A stretch of DNA of 64,000 nucleotides, from the NCBI RefSeq assembly GCF_900101765.1, contig NZ_LT627735.1:3007501-3071500 (forward strand). Reading direction: 5' to 3'. This DNA is from Nonlabens sp. Hel1_33_55. GTDB lineage: Bacteria; Bacteroidota; Bacteroidia; Flavobacteriales; Flavobacteriaceae. Positions 53,448 through 62,440 of the stretch are shown here, one piece after another. A program made the position numbers and the translations under genes. The notes below the pieces were generated by a model. It was given only the letters and a program-made list of their open reading frames with translations. It was not told the DNA's origin and ran no database searches. The number at the start of each line of letters is the position of its first letter. Within the stretch, counting starts at the first letter, position 1.

Positions 53448-55565
53448 ATGAAAAATTTTAAATATGTAATTGCTGCGTTGATGTATTTCGCTTTCGCGAA
53501 AGCGTCACAAGCACAAACTCTCAAATCTCCCAACGGTGATTTTGAAATGCAATTTGACTTATCGCAAGAAGGCACACCACAATACCAATTGACATTCAAT
53601 GGAAAAACGGTGATCGCCCAAAGTTCTCTAGGATTTGACCTGAAGAATGACGAGAAATCCTTGAAGAATGATTTTGAGGCTACAGGATTTGACAACAGCA
53701 CCTTTGACGAAACCTGGGAACCAGTTTGGGGCGAGGAATCAAAAGTCCGCAATCATTATAATGAGATGCTGGTGTCCCTTAACCAAAAAGCCACCGATCG
53801 TAAGATGAACTTGCGATTTAGACTATTTGATGACGGTTTGGGTTTTAGATATGAGTTTCCAAAACAAGAATTCTCCTATTTTGTAATAGAGGAAGAGTTG
53901 ACACAATTTACCATGACAGGCGATCATAAGGCATTCTGGATTGCAGGGGATTTTGACACTCAGGAATATGATTACACAACCTCAAAACTTTCTGAAATTA
54001 GGAAGTTACACGCTGGTGCGATAGGTGATAATGCTTCACAAACACCCATCTCACCAGATGGCGTTCAAACAGCACTCATGATGAAAACTGCAGACGGTTT
54101 GTATATCAACTTGCATGAAGCTGCACTTATCGACTACAGTGCGATGCACTTGAAATTGGGTGAGGATAATAGAACATTTCAATCGTGGTTGACTCCAGAT
54201 AACAATGGTGATAAAGGATATATGCAATCACCATTATCAACACCGTGGCGTACGATCATTGTGGGCGATGAAGCTACAGATATATTGGCTTCCAGAATGA
54301 CTTACAACCTCAATGAACCATCCAAAATCGAAGATACTTCATGGATCAAACCAACTAAGTATATAGGCGTCTGGTGGGAAATGATTACCGGTAGAAGTTC
54401 TTGGGACTATACTGATGAAATTCCTGCTATACAATTAGGAAAAACTGACTATACCGAATTAAAACCTAATGGAACCCATGCAGCAAATACGGACCATGTT
54501 AAAGAATACATCGATTTTGCAGCACTTCATGGTTTTGATGGAGTTCTTGTAGAAGGATGGAATCAAGGCTGGGAAGACTGGTTCGGTCATTCTAAGGATT
54601 ATGTATTTGATTTTGTAACTCCTTATCCAGATTTTGATGTGGAAGGAATTCATGAATACGCAAAATCCAAAGGCGTTAAAATGATCATGCATCATGAGAC
54701 ATCAGGATCTACCCGTAATTATGAGCGTCATCTCGATACTGCCTTCCAATTCATGAATAAATATGATTATGATGCGGTAAAGACAGGTTATGTCGGTAAT
54801 GTATTGCCTAGAGGCGAGCACCACTACAGCCAGTGGATCAATAATCATTATCAATATGTAGTAGAGAAAGCCGCTGATTATGAAATAATGATCAACGCTC
54901 ACGAGGCAGTTAGACCAACTGGTATAGCTCGTACCTGGCCCAATATGATAGGAAATGAGTCGGCTAGAGGAACGGAATTTCAAGCGTTTGGAGGATCTAA
55001 GCCTAATCACACTACAATACTTCCATTTACAAGATTGATAGGTGGACCAATGGATTATACGCCTGGAATATTTGAAATGGATATTTCTAAAGTAAATCCA
55101 GAAAATAATTCTCACGGGAATTTCACGCTGGCAAATCAGCTAGGACTTTATGTGACCATGTACAGTCCGTTACAAATGGCAGCAGACCTTCCTGAAAATT
55201 ACAACCGCTTTCTGGATGCTTTCCAATTCATCAAGGACGTTCCTGTAGATTGGGAAATCTCCAAATATCTGGAAGCCGAACCTGGCGAATACATTACCAT
55301 TGCTAGAAAAGACAAAAATTCGAGCAGTTGGTTTGTAGGTAATTCAAACGGAACGACACCACGTACATCTCAAATGTCTTTGGATTTCTTGGAGAAAGGC
55401 AAAAAGTATATGGCCACCATTTATGCAGATGCTAAGAATGCACACTACAAAGACAATCCACAGGCGTACAAAATCTCCACAAAGAAGGTAACTAGTAAGT
55501 CTAAACTTGATGTATTTACGGCTCCTGGCGGTGGTTTTGGAATCAGCATTGTTGAGATTCAGTAG
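53448..55565 (+). CDS. susB: GH97 alpha-glucosidase (SusB-like)
   Basis: 705 residues. The signal peptide includes FAFAKASQAQ, encoded by the palindrome. An N-terminal beta-super-sandwich is followed by the TIM barrel: LVEGWNQGWEDWFGHSKDY, HHETSGSTRNYE, MINAHEAVRPTGIARTWPN and NESARGTE. The Glu residues in NAHE and ESARG fit the inverting alpha-glucosidase branch typified by SusB. It trims maltodextrins to glucose in the periplasm. Three bases after mapA. Confidence 0.93.
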   Translation: MKNFKYVIAALMYFAFAKASQAQTLKSPNGDFEMQFDLSQEGTPQYQLTFNGKTVIAQSSLGFDLKNDEKSLKNDFEATGFDNSTFDETWEPVWGEESKVRNHYNEMLVSLNQKATDRKMNLRFRLFDDGLGFRYEFPKQEFSYFVIEEELTQFTMTGDHKAFWIAGDFDTQEYDYTTSKLSEIRKLHAGAIGDNASQTPISPDGVQTALMMKTADGLYINLHEAALIDYSAMHLKLGEDNRTFQSWLTPDNNGDKGYMQSPLSTPWRTIIVGDEATDILASRMTYNLNEPSKIEDTSWIKPTKYIGVWWEMITGRSSWDYTDEIPAIQLGKTDYTELKPNGTHAANTDHVKEYIDFAALHGFDGVLVEGWNQGWEDWFGHSKDYVFDFVTPYPDFDVEGIHEYAKSKGVKMIMHHETSGSTRNYERHLDTAFQFMNKYDYDAVKTGYVGNVLPRGEHHYSQWINNHYQYVVEKAADYEIMINAHEAVRPTGIARTWPNMIGNESARGTEFQAFGGSKPNHTTILPFTRLIGGPMDYTPGIFEMDISKVNPENNSHGNFTLANQLGLYVTMYSPLQMAADLPENYNRFLDAFQFIKDVPVDWEISKYLEAEPGEYITIARKDKNSSSWFVGNSNGTTPRTSQMSLDFLEKGKKYMATIYADAKNAHYKDNPQAYKISTKKVTSKSKLDVFTAPGGGFGISIVEIQ
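53489..53504. repeat. Dispersed palindrome, coding copy in GH97 signal peptide
   Basis: Exact CGCTTTCGCGAAAGCG read FAFAKA. Confidence 0.97.
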
Positions 55566-55607
55566 TTGGATTTTGTAAAAAAGCTCGTTTAATAGTTATA
55601 TAGAGAG

Positions 55608-57482
55608 ATGAAAAAAGCACTAAGTATTTTCTTGATGTTCGCTTTCGCGAAAGCGTCACTAGCACAAATTCAGCGTATGGAACCACCTAACTGGTGGACA
55701 GGAATGGAGCACACACAAGTGGAAGTCATGATGTATGGTAAGGACATAGCCACTAAAGGAGAAGTCACTTCAGACTTAGAAATCGTCAATATCGCCAAAA
55801 CAGCTAATCCAAATTACCTGTTTGTCACGGTTGAAACTAGTGGAGAACCTGCAGGAGATTATAACCTTTCAGTTGGAAAAAAGAAAGCTAATTCTAAAAT
55901 CTTCCGATTGGAAAACAGAGCATCTGGATCCAAAGAACGCATGGGATTTGATTCCAGTGACGTGATTTATTTGGTAATGCCAGACCGTTTCGCCAACGGT
56001 GATTCCAGCAATGATTCTGTAGATTCTATGGTAGATAAATTAAACCGATCTGATAGAAATGGCCGCCATGGTGGCGATATTCAGGGAATAATTGATCATC
56101 TAGATTATATCGATGATCTAGGCGCTACAGCTATCTGGAGCACACCAATGTTGGAAGATAATGCTGCAAGAACATCATATCACACTTATGCACAAAGTGA
56201 TCTGTACAACATAGACCCGCGATATGGAACCAACAAATTATATCGCCAACTGGCTGATGAACTTCATTCACGTGACATGAAATTGATTATGGATGTGGTT
56301 CCTAATCATTGGGGTTCTACACACTGGATGATGCAGGACCTTCCCATGGAATCCTGGATTCATCAATTTGATGATAACAAGGATAGCGACAGGGATTTCC
56401 CGGTAGAAGGCTATGCAAATTCTTCTTATAGACAGTCGGTTCAAATGGACCCGCATGTGAGTGAATACGATATGCGTTATGCAGAAAAAGGTTGGTTTGT
56501 GAGCAGCATGCCTGATCTAAATCAAGAAGAGCCGTTGGTATTGAATTATCTTATTCAGAATAACATCTGGTGGATTGAGTATGCAGGATTGGACGGTTTG
56601 CGTGTAGACACCTATGCCTACAATGAGAAAAAAGGAATAGCGGATTGGACTAAAGCCATCATGAAGGAATATCCCAATATCAATATTGTAGGAGAAACTT
56701 GGTTGCATGACCAAGCTCAGATTTCTTACTGGCAAAAAGACTCTCCAGTGGCGGCCATCCAAAATTATAATACAGATTTGCCTAGCGTGATGGACTTCAC
56801 GTTGCATGATGCGATCATGGAAGCTTTTAAGGAAGAAGAACAAGGTTGGGACAAAGGAATGGTGCGTATGTACGAGAACTTTGTCAATGACTTTCTATAT
56901 GCAGATACTGATAATTTATTGGTGTTTATGGCAAACCATGACACCAACCGTTTTAGTGGTGGTGGAGTCTATAATGATAATGTAGAAAATTATAAACTGG
57001 CGCTGACCTTGGTTTTAACCACACGTGGTACCCCTCAAATTTACTATGGCGATGAGATAGGAATGATGGGCGACAAATCAAAGTTAGGTGATGGTGATAT
57101 ACGCCGCGATTTTCCTGGTGGTTGGAATGGTGATGAGGTAAATGCTTTCGTCAATCCAACGGAGTCTCAAAATGAGTACCAAGCTTTCACTAAAAAATTG
57201 CTGAACTACCGCAAGAACAAACCAGTACTTCACACCGGTAAATTGTTGCAATACGTACCAGAGCAAAATTGCTATGTTTATTTCAGACACAATGAGAACA
57301 GCCGCGTGATGGTTATTATCAATAACAATCCAGAAGCCGTCTCTCTAGACATGAATCGTTTTGAAGAAGGTTTAGGTAAAGCAAAAAACGGTATTGATAT
57401 TTTGTCAGATTCAGAAATCGACCTGTCGGGAACATTGCAAGTAGCTGGAAAAACGAGTCATGTTATCGATTTGGACAATTAG
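55608..57482 (+). CDS. susA: Periplasmic GH13 neopullulanase/cyclomaltodextrinase-like amylase (SusA-like)
   Basis: 624 residues. Signal peptide with FAFAKASLAQ. Residues about 25-110 are a cyclomaltodextrinase N-terminal domain (PPNWWTGMEHTQVEVMMYG), the barrel has regions I DVVPNHWG, II DGLRVDTYAY, III VGETWLHD and IV MANHDTNRF, and a C-terminal beta domain follows. It should hydrolyse maltooligosaccharides, pullulan or cyclodextrins after import. 42 bases after the GH97 gene. Confidence 0.92.
   Translation: MKKALSIFLMFAFAKASLAQIQRMEPPNWWTGMEHTQVEVMMYGKDIATKGEVTSDLEIVNIAKTANPNYLFVTVETSGEPAGDYNLSVGKKKANSKIFRLENRASGSKERMGFDSSDVIYLVMPDRFANGDSSNDSVDSMVDKLNRSDRNGRHGGDIQGIIDHLDYIDDLGATAIWSTPMLEDNAARTSYHTYAQSDLYNIDPRYGTNKLYRQLADELHSRDMKLIMDVVPNHWGSTHWMMQDLPMESWIHQFDDNKDSDRDFPVEGYANSSYRQSVQMDPHVSEYDMRYAEKGWFVSSMPDLNQEEPLVLNYLIQNNIWWIEYAGLDGLRVDTYAYNEKKGIADWTKAIMKEYPNINIVGETWLHDQAQISYWQKDSPVAAIQNYNTDLPSVMDFTLHDAIMEAFKEEEQGWDKGMVRMYENFVNDFLYADTDNLLVFMANHDTNRFSGGGVYNDNVENYKLALTLVLTTRGTPQIYYGDEIGMMGDKSKLGDGDIRRDFPGGWNGDEVNAFVNPTESQNEYQAFTKKLLNYRKNKPVLHTGKLLQYVPEQNCYVYFRHNENSRVMVIINNNPEAVSLDMNRFEEGLGKAKNGIDILSDSEIDLSGTLQVAGKTSHVIDLDN
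55640..55655. repeat. Dispersed palindrome, coding copy in GH13 signal peptide
   Basis: Exact CGCTTTCGCGAAAGCG read FAFAKA. Confidence 0.97.
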
Positions 57483-57633
57483 TTTTTAACGATGCAGCTT
57501 TATGGGGTGCTATTCAAATTATAATTTGTCAGAACAGCGCACGTATATTTTAGTCGGACCTAATTTGATAAATATTTTGAAGCCTATTCCATCGAGAATC
57601 GGATAATGTCAAAAATGGTAGATGAAAAATGCA

Positions 57634-57649
57634 CGCTTTCGCGAAAGCG
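57634..57649. repeat. Dispersed palindrome, between the two GH13 genes
   Basis: Exact CGCTTTCGCGAAAGCG, 107 bases before the lipoprotein amylase start. Confidence 0.97.
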
Positions 57650-57755
57650 AAATAATCCAATCACTTCCACACACGACAATCAACAAGTAAGTACAGGCAA
57701 GAAAATTTAAAATTATCTATATCAGAAATCGAAGTATCAATAAATAAATTTAATC

Positions 57756-59180
57756 ATGAAAAAATATATCTGGTCACTCTTTTTGATCTGCGGCTTAATC
57801 GCCTGCAAGGAAGAACCTAAGCCAACAGAAATTGTTCAAGAGGAAACTGTGGTTGCAAATGAGGCGATTACAGATGAAGATCTTGAGAACGCTATCATTT
57901 ACGAGGCAAACATACGTCAGTATTCTCCCGAGGGAACTTTCAATGAGTTCACAAAGGACATCCCGCAACTTAAGGAGCTAGGTGTCAAAATTATCTGGTT
58001 GATGCCCATTTTTCCAATCTCTGAGAAAAACAGAAAGGCAAAAGGAGATCTTATGGTGGAAGATATCAAGGATGAGAACGAACGAACGAAATACCTAGGT
58101 AGTTATTATGCTGTCGCAGATTATACTGCGGTAAATCCAGATCTGGGAACCGAAGAAGATCTAGACAGACTTGTTCAAACGGCGCATGATAATGATATGT
58201 TCGTGATTCTGGATTGGGTAGCTAATCACACTGGTTGGGACAATAAATGGATTGCCGAGCACCCAGAATGGTATACCCAAAATGAAGCTGGAGAAATCAT
58301 CCATCCAGCAGGAACAGACTGGACAGATACGGCAGATTTGAATTACGACAATCCTGATTTACGTGCTGCGATGACAGCAACGATGAAATATTGGGTAGAA
58401 GAGCACGATGTAGATGGTTTTAGATGTGATGTAGCAGACAATGTTCCTACAGACTTTTGGAATGCCAACAACGCTGAATTGGAAGAAGTAAAGCCATTAT
58501 TCATGCTGGCAGAAAGCGAGCAAAAGGATCTTTTTGAGCAAGCTTTTGACATGGGTTACAATTGGGAAGGACACCATCTTATGAATGAGTTAGCTCAAGG
58601 GAAAACTAAAGTAGCAGCATGGGATGCCTACATGAAAAGAAACGATTCCTTATATCAGGAAGATGATATACTTATGAATTTCATCACCAACCATGATGAA
58701 AACTCCTGGAATGGAACGGTAACTGAAAGAATGGGAAATGCTGCAGATGCGATGCTTGTCTTCCAATATGTAATCCCTGGAATGCCGCTGATTTATTCAG
58801 GTCAAGAATATGGTATGGAGAAGCGTTTGAAATTTTTTGAGAAAGATTCCATTCCTAAAACAAAAGGACGCGTTTGGGAAGAAATGAAGCGATTAGGTGA
58901 AATAAAGAAAAACAATCCAGCTCTGAACGGTGGTAAAAATGCTGCGGAATACAAACGCCTTGATACTGAAAACCCAGATATTTATGCGATTGAACGTTCA
59001 AAAGACGGTAACAAAGTTCTATACATTGCTAATTTATCAGATAAAGAAACAAAGACTTCTGCTATGGGATTCAAAGGATCCTATCTAGATCTCATGTCTG
59101 GCGCTACGGTAAACTTTAAAGATGACGAGGCGACTGCTATGGGACCATTTGCCTATATGTTATTGGAACCTATTAATTAG
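57756..59180 (+). CDS. GH13 alpha-amylase lipoprotein (SusG-like position)
   Basis: 474 residues. Lipoprotein signal ending LIAC; mature chain starts with an acidic linker (KEEPKPTEIVQEE). GH13 regions: I LDWVANHTGWD, II DGFRCDVADN, III MLAESEQKD, IV FITNHDENSW. Glycosidic specificity is not obvious; compact GH13 lipoproteins of this type in Bacteroidota are alpha-amylases or alpha-glucosidases on the cell surface or periplasmic face. Ends at a strong terminator that closes the locus. Confidence 0.9.
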   Translation: MKKYIWSLFLICGLIACKEEPKPTEIVQEETVVANEAITDEDLENAIIYEANIRQYSPEGTFNEFTKDIPQLKELGVKIIWLMPIFPISEKNRKAKGDLMVEDIKDENERTKYLGSYYAVADYTAVNPDLGTEEDLDRLVQTAHDNDMFVILDWVANHTGWDNKWIAEHPEWYTQNEAGEIIHPAGTDWTDTADLNYDNPDLRAAMTATMKYWVEEHDVDGFRCDVADNVPTDFWNANNAELEEVKPLFMLAESEQKDLFEQAFDMGYNWEGHHLMNELAQGKTKVAAWDAYMKRNDSLYQEDDILMNFITNHDENSWNGTVTERMGNAADAMLVFQYVIPGMPLIYSGQEYGMEKRLKFFEKDSIPKTKGRVWEEMKRLGEIKKNNPALNGGKNAAEYKRLDTENPDIYAIERSKDGNKVLYIANLSDKETKTSAMGFKGSYLDLMSGATVNFKDDEATAMGPFAYMLLEPIN

Positions 59181-59202
59181 ATAGGATTTACATCAAAAAG
59201 AA

Positions 59203-59233
59203 AAGCCGCTTGATGATTTTCAAGCGGCTTTTT
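59203..59233. terminator. Bidirectional terminator at the end of the starch locus
   Basis: AAAGCCGCTTGA pairs with TCAAGCGGCTTT; T-run on the plus strand and A-run on the other side, so it can serve both converging genes. Confidence 0.95.
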
Positions 59234-59253
59234 TTATATAATGTATCAGTAAA

Positions 59254-59439
59254 TTATACTTGATCAGTGTCTTTGCGATACTTTATCAATGAGATACCTG
59301 CAAAGAAGAATACTACGCCTAGAATGATAGAAGGCCATTGTCCTGCTCCTAAAGCCAAGCTGCCAAAAGCAGAAAGTACTCCTAAAATAAGGGCGATAGC
59401 ACCGCCTACAGTCATTATAATTCCTAATATTTTAATCAT
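59254..59439 (-). CDS. Small two-span membrane protein
   Basis: 61 residues with two hydrophobic segments (about 3-27 and 36-52) separated by a Gly/Ala-rich turn and ending in a charged tail KYRKDTDQV. Family not recognised. It is convergent with the amylase gene and shares the terminator, which supports it being transcribed. Confidence 0.6.
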   Translation of the reverse strand: MIKILGIIMTVGGAIALILGVLSAFGSLALGAGQWPSIILGVVFFFAGISLIKYRKDTDQV

Positions 59440-59584
59440 GATTTTTGTTTGAAAGTTCGGCCAAATGTAAAGGAATTCAAATGTCTGTGATTTGCTTTTA
59501 ACTGATATTTAATGAATTGCCACATTTCAATATTGGTGTCAAAAGTCATTAGAAATTGTAACTTGGCTATCTAAAATTTCAAAG

Positions 59585-59920
59585 ATGGATAAGACATATT
59601 ACGACCCAAAAGACTTAAGAAAATTTGGTAAAATAACCGAATGGAGTGAAGAGCTAGGAACTAAGTTTTTTGATTATTACGGGAGTGTTTTTGAAGAAGG
59701 CGCACTTACGGCGAGAGAAAAATCTCTAATTGCATTGGCTGTTTCCCATGCTGTACAATGTCCCTATTGTATCGATGCATATACTAGCGATACTTTAAAA
59801 CGCGGTGTGACCAAAGAGCAAATGATGGAAGCGATTCACGTTGCTGGCGCTATAAAAGGTGGTGCAACTTTAGTTCACGGTGTCCAGATGATGAATAAAG
59901 TCAACAAGTTGGAGATGTAG
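59585..59920 (+). CDS. Arsenosugar biosynthesis-associated peroxidase-like (AhpD/CMD) protein
   Basis: 111 residues. The carboxymuconolactone decarboxylase/AhpD fold with redox CPYCIDAYT (CxxC, about 59-62), EEGALTAREKSLIALAVSHA and MEAIHVAGAIKGG. The family with this opening (YYDPKDLRKFGKITEW) is annotated as arsenosugar-associated, in keeping with the genes following. Disulfide or thiol-peroxidase activity is inferred; its step in the pathway is not known. Confidence 0.85.
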   Translation: MDKTYYDPKDLRKFGKITEWSEELGTKFFDYYGSVFEEGALTAREKSLIALAVSHAVQCPYCIDAYTSDTLKRGVTKEQMMEAIHVAGAIKGGATLVHGVQMMNKVNKLEM

Positions 59921-60260
59921 CAACTCAGGATGCAGCTCAAAATCAACACTAGGATTACTAGTCTAGAAAATCATTGACACTGACTTACCTGGGGTTTTGC
60001 GATGGTATATTATACCACCTAAAATCTTCTATGTTGACTACACAGAAATATTTTAAGGTGTAAATAAAATTATGTCGAGAACCACGACTTAGAATTCATT
60101 GAAGGAGTCTAATGCGATCCTTTTACCTTTTTTACAAACACCGCATTATTCAATTCTTATGATTTCTGTAAAACTTACCCCACAATTTTATCGTATTTAT
60201 GTATTGTGATTGCTCGATTACCGACAATTACAGTCATTTCATTAATTGACAACCCTATTT
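59921..60260. other. 340-base upstream region of arsS
   Basis: No gene seen. Contains a perfect inverted repeat at 60003-60017 and otherwise AT-rich sequence leading into arsS. Promoter presumed here but no TAnnTTTG box found. Confidence 0.5.
60003..60017. promoter_or_regulatory. Perfect inverted repeat upstream of arsS
   Basis: TGGTATA-T-TATACCA, 15 bases with perfect 7-base arms. Shape of a dimeric-regulator site; no ArsR-type gene lies in the window. Confidence 0.4.
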
Positions 60261-61334
60261 ATGAGTGTAGCAGTAAATACTAAGAAGTCTCTCCATAAAA
60301 GAGATGCCGACTTAGCTAACATTAATAAACAACTTGAAATTCTTAACGGTGAACCATTTTCTGATGGCGAGCTACCTTCTTTTGCCATGAAGATTAAGGA
60401 AACGAACCAGTTTCCGCTTAGGCCCAAAAAGCTGGAAATTCTTCAGGTAAATGTAGGTTACATGTGTAATCAAGTTTGTGCGCACTGTCATGTGGACGCT
60501 GGTCCAGACCGTAAAGAGATCATGACTCGTGATACCATGAGACAGATTCTGGAAGTTATTAAAACTACCGAGGCGCATACACTAGATCTCACTGGTGGTG
60601 CTCCAGAGATGAATCCAGACTTTAGATGGTTTGTTGAAGAAGCTGCCAAAGCCGGTATCCAAGATTTTATCGTAAGATCTAACCTTACTATCATAAGAGC
60701 TAATCCTAAATACCACGATCTACCAGATTTCTTCAAGAAACACAACATTCACGTTGTTTCCTCCATGCCACACTGGACTAAGGGAAAAACCGATAAGCAA
60801 CGAGGCGATGGAGTTTTTGACAAATCTATAAAAGCACTTCAAGAACTTAACGAACGTGGTTATGGGATGCCAGATAGTGATTTGCGATTAGATCTAGTTT
60901 ACAATCCTAGTGGCGCTTATTTGCCAGGCGATCAAGCCAGTATGGAGAAAGAAATGAAGGCAGCATTGATGGAAGATTTTGGAATTCACTTCCACAACTT
61001 ATTCGCTATCACCAATTTACCTATCGCAAGATTCCTGGACTATTTAGTAGCCAGTGAAAACTACGAGGACTATATGTACGCACTTGTAGAGGCTTACAAT
61101 CCCGCTGCGGTTCAAAACGTGATGTGTACAAATACCATTTCCATTTCTTGGGATGGCTGGTTGTACGATTGTGATTTTAACCAGATGCTGGATCTCAAGG
61201 TGGACAACAAGATTCAGCATATCAAAGATTACAACGAGGATCTTCTCAACGATCGCAAGATCCAGATTTCGCAACACTGCTATGGTTGCACTGCCGGTGC
61301 AGGAAGCAGTTGTCAAGGAGTCGTTGCAGACTAA
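60261..61334 (+). CDS. arsS: Arsenosugar biosynthesis radical SAM protein ArsS
   Basis: 357 residues from ATG 60261. The radical SAM cluster motif is CNQVCAHCH (Cys69, 73, 76), followed by VDAGPDRKE and LDLTGGAPEMNPDF. The C-terminal CYGCTAGAGSSCQG is the second conserved cluster; in some relatives a Cys here is selenocysteine, but here only normal Cys codons are seen. ArsS adds the 5-deoxyadenosyl group to dimethylarsenite to give a deoxyadenosyl-arsenosugar precursor. Next to ArsM, which supplies the methylated arsenic. Confidence 0.92.
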   Translation: MSVAVNTKKSLHKRDADLANINKQLEILNGEPFSDGELPSFAMKIKETNQFPLRPKKLEILQVNVGYMCNQVCAHCHVDAGPDRKEIMTRDTMRQILEVIKTTEAHTLDLTGGAPEMNPDFRWFVEEAAKAGIQDFIVRSNLTIIRANPKYHDLPDFFKKHNIHVVSSMPHWTKGKTDKQRGDGVFDKSIKALQELNERGYGMPDSDLRLDLVYNPSGAYLPGDQASMEKEMKAALMEDFGIHFHNLFAITNLPIARFLDYLVASENYEDYMYALVEAYNPAAVQNVMCTNTISISWDGWLYDCDFNQMLDLKVDNKIQHIKDYNEDLLNDRKIQISQHCYGCTAGAGSSCQGVVAD

Positions 61335-61358
61335 ATTCCTTTAATCTATTTATTATCT

Positions 61359-61374
61359 CGCTTTCGCGAAAGCG
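61359..61374. repeat. Dispersed palindrome, between arsS and arsM
   Basis: Exact CGCTTTCGCGAAAGCG, 16 bases before the arsM ATG. Confidence 0.97.
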
Positions 61375-61390
61375 CAATTAACCATAAACT

Positions 61391-62362
61391 ATGAGCTACT
61401 TAAACGCTACCGAAGAATTATATAGAGACGCTGCACTAGTTCCCGATGTGGGATTGTGTTGTACAACAAATCCAGTATGGGAATTGCCAGGATTGAAGAT
61501 TCCAAAGATCATGCAGGAGATGAACTATGGGTGTGGATCTACCGTGCATGCTCGTGACTTGAGCAACAATCCTAGAGTTTTGTACGTAGGTGTAGGTGGT
61601 GGAATGGAACTGTTACAGTTTGCTTACTTCTCGCGTCAAAAAGGTGGCGTGGTTGGTATTGATGTTGTTCCTGAAATGCTAGAAGCTTCCCGAAAAAACT
61701 TTAAAATAGCAGAAGAAGAGAACGACTGGTTTAAAAGCGAGTTCGTAGAACTTCACAAAGGCGATGCTCTAAATTTAAGTGCCGTTGCAGATAACTCTAT
61801 TGATGTCGCAGCCCAAAACTGTCTTTTCAACATCTTCAAGGAAGAAGACCTGAAGAAAGCCATTGAAGAAATGTATCGGGTATTAAAACCTCACGGTAGA
61901 TTAGTCATGAGCGACCCTACTTGTGAGCAGGAAATGAATGATGAGTTGCGCAACGACGATCGACTTAGAGCTTTGTGCCTAAGTGGATCATTACCTATTG
62001 ATAAATACGTAAAAGCGCTGACTGATGTTGGTTTTGGAACCATCGAGATACGCGCTAGAAAGCCTTACCGTATTCTCGATACTAAAAATTACCCAACTGA
62101 CGAATTGATCTACATAGAATCCATAGAGGTTGCGGCAATCAAAGATCCAATGCCAGAAGATGGTCCCTGTATTTTTACTGGTAAAGCAGCTATTTACTAT
62201 GGCGATGAGCGTCAATTTGATGATGGCAAAGGCCACGTTTTGGTAAACAACCAGCCACTTGCCATTTGTGATAAGACGGCACAGGCGTTGAAAGACTTAG
62301 GTCGTGATGATATTTACTTCAGTGAATCTACCTATCATTATGATGGTGGTGGATGTTGCTAG
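61391..62362 (+). CDS. arsM: Arsenosugar biosynthesis arsenite methyltransferase ArsM
   Basis: 323 residues. N-terminal GLCCTTNPVWELPGL carries the Cys pair (about 23-24); the SAM motif is VLYVGVGGGMELL (about 63-75); NCLFNIF and LVMSDPTCEQE contribute other conserved parts. The C-terminus ends GGGCC, typical of the arsenosugar branch. It methylates arsenite to mono- and dimethylated forms for ArsS. 56 bases after arsS. Confidence 0.92.
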   Translation: MSYLNATEELYRDAALVPDVGLCCTTNPVWELPGLKIPKIMQEMNYGCGSTVHARDLSNNPRVLYVGVGGGMELLQFAYFSRQKGGVVGIDVVPEMLEASRKNFKIAEEENDWFKSEFVELHKGDALNLSAVADNSIDVAAQNCLFNIFKEEDLKKAIEEMYRVLKPHGRLVMSDPTCEQEMNDELRNDDRLRALCLSGSLPIDKYVKALTDVGFGTIEIRARKPYRILDTKNYPTDELIYIESIEVAAIKDPMPEDGPCIFTGKAAIYYGDERQFDDGKGHVLVNNQPLAICDKTAQALKDLGRDDIYFSESTYHYDGGGCC

Positions 62363-62440
62363 GTGACAACAATTAAGAATTTCTCTAAACTGTTTCAGTG
62401 CCTACTATTTTAGGCTTACGTTAATTTACATTTACGCATC

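Noticed and set aside
60465..61334. ArsS as a selenoprotein
   Set aside because: All relevant positions use ordinary Cys codons and no in-frame TGA or SECIS-like hairpin is seen.
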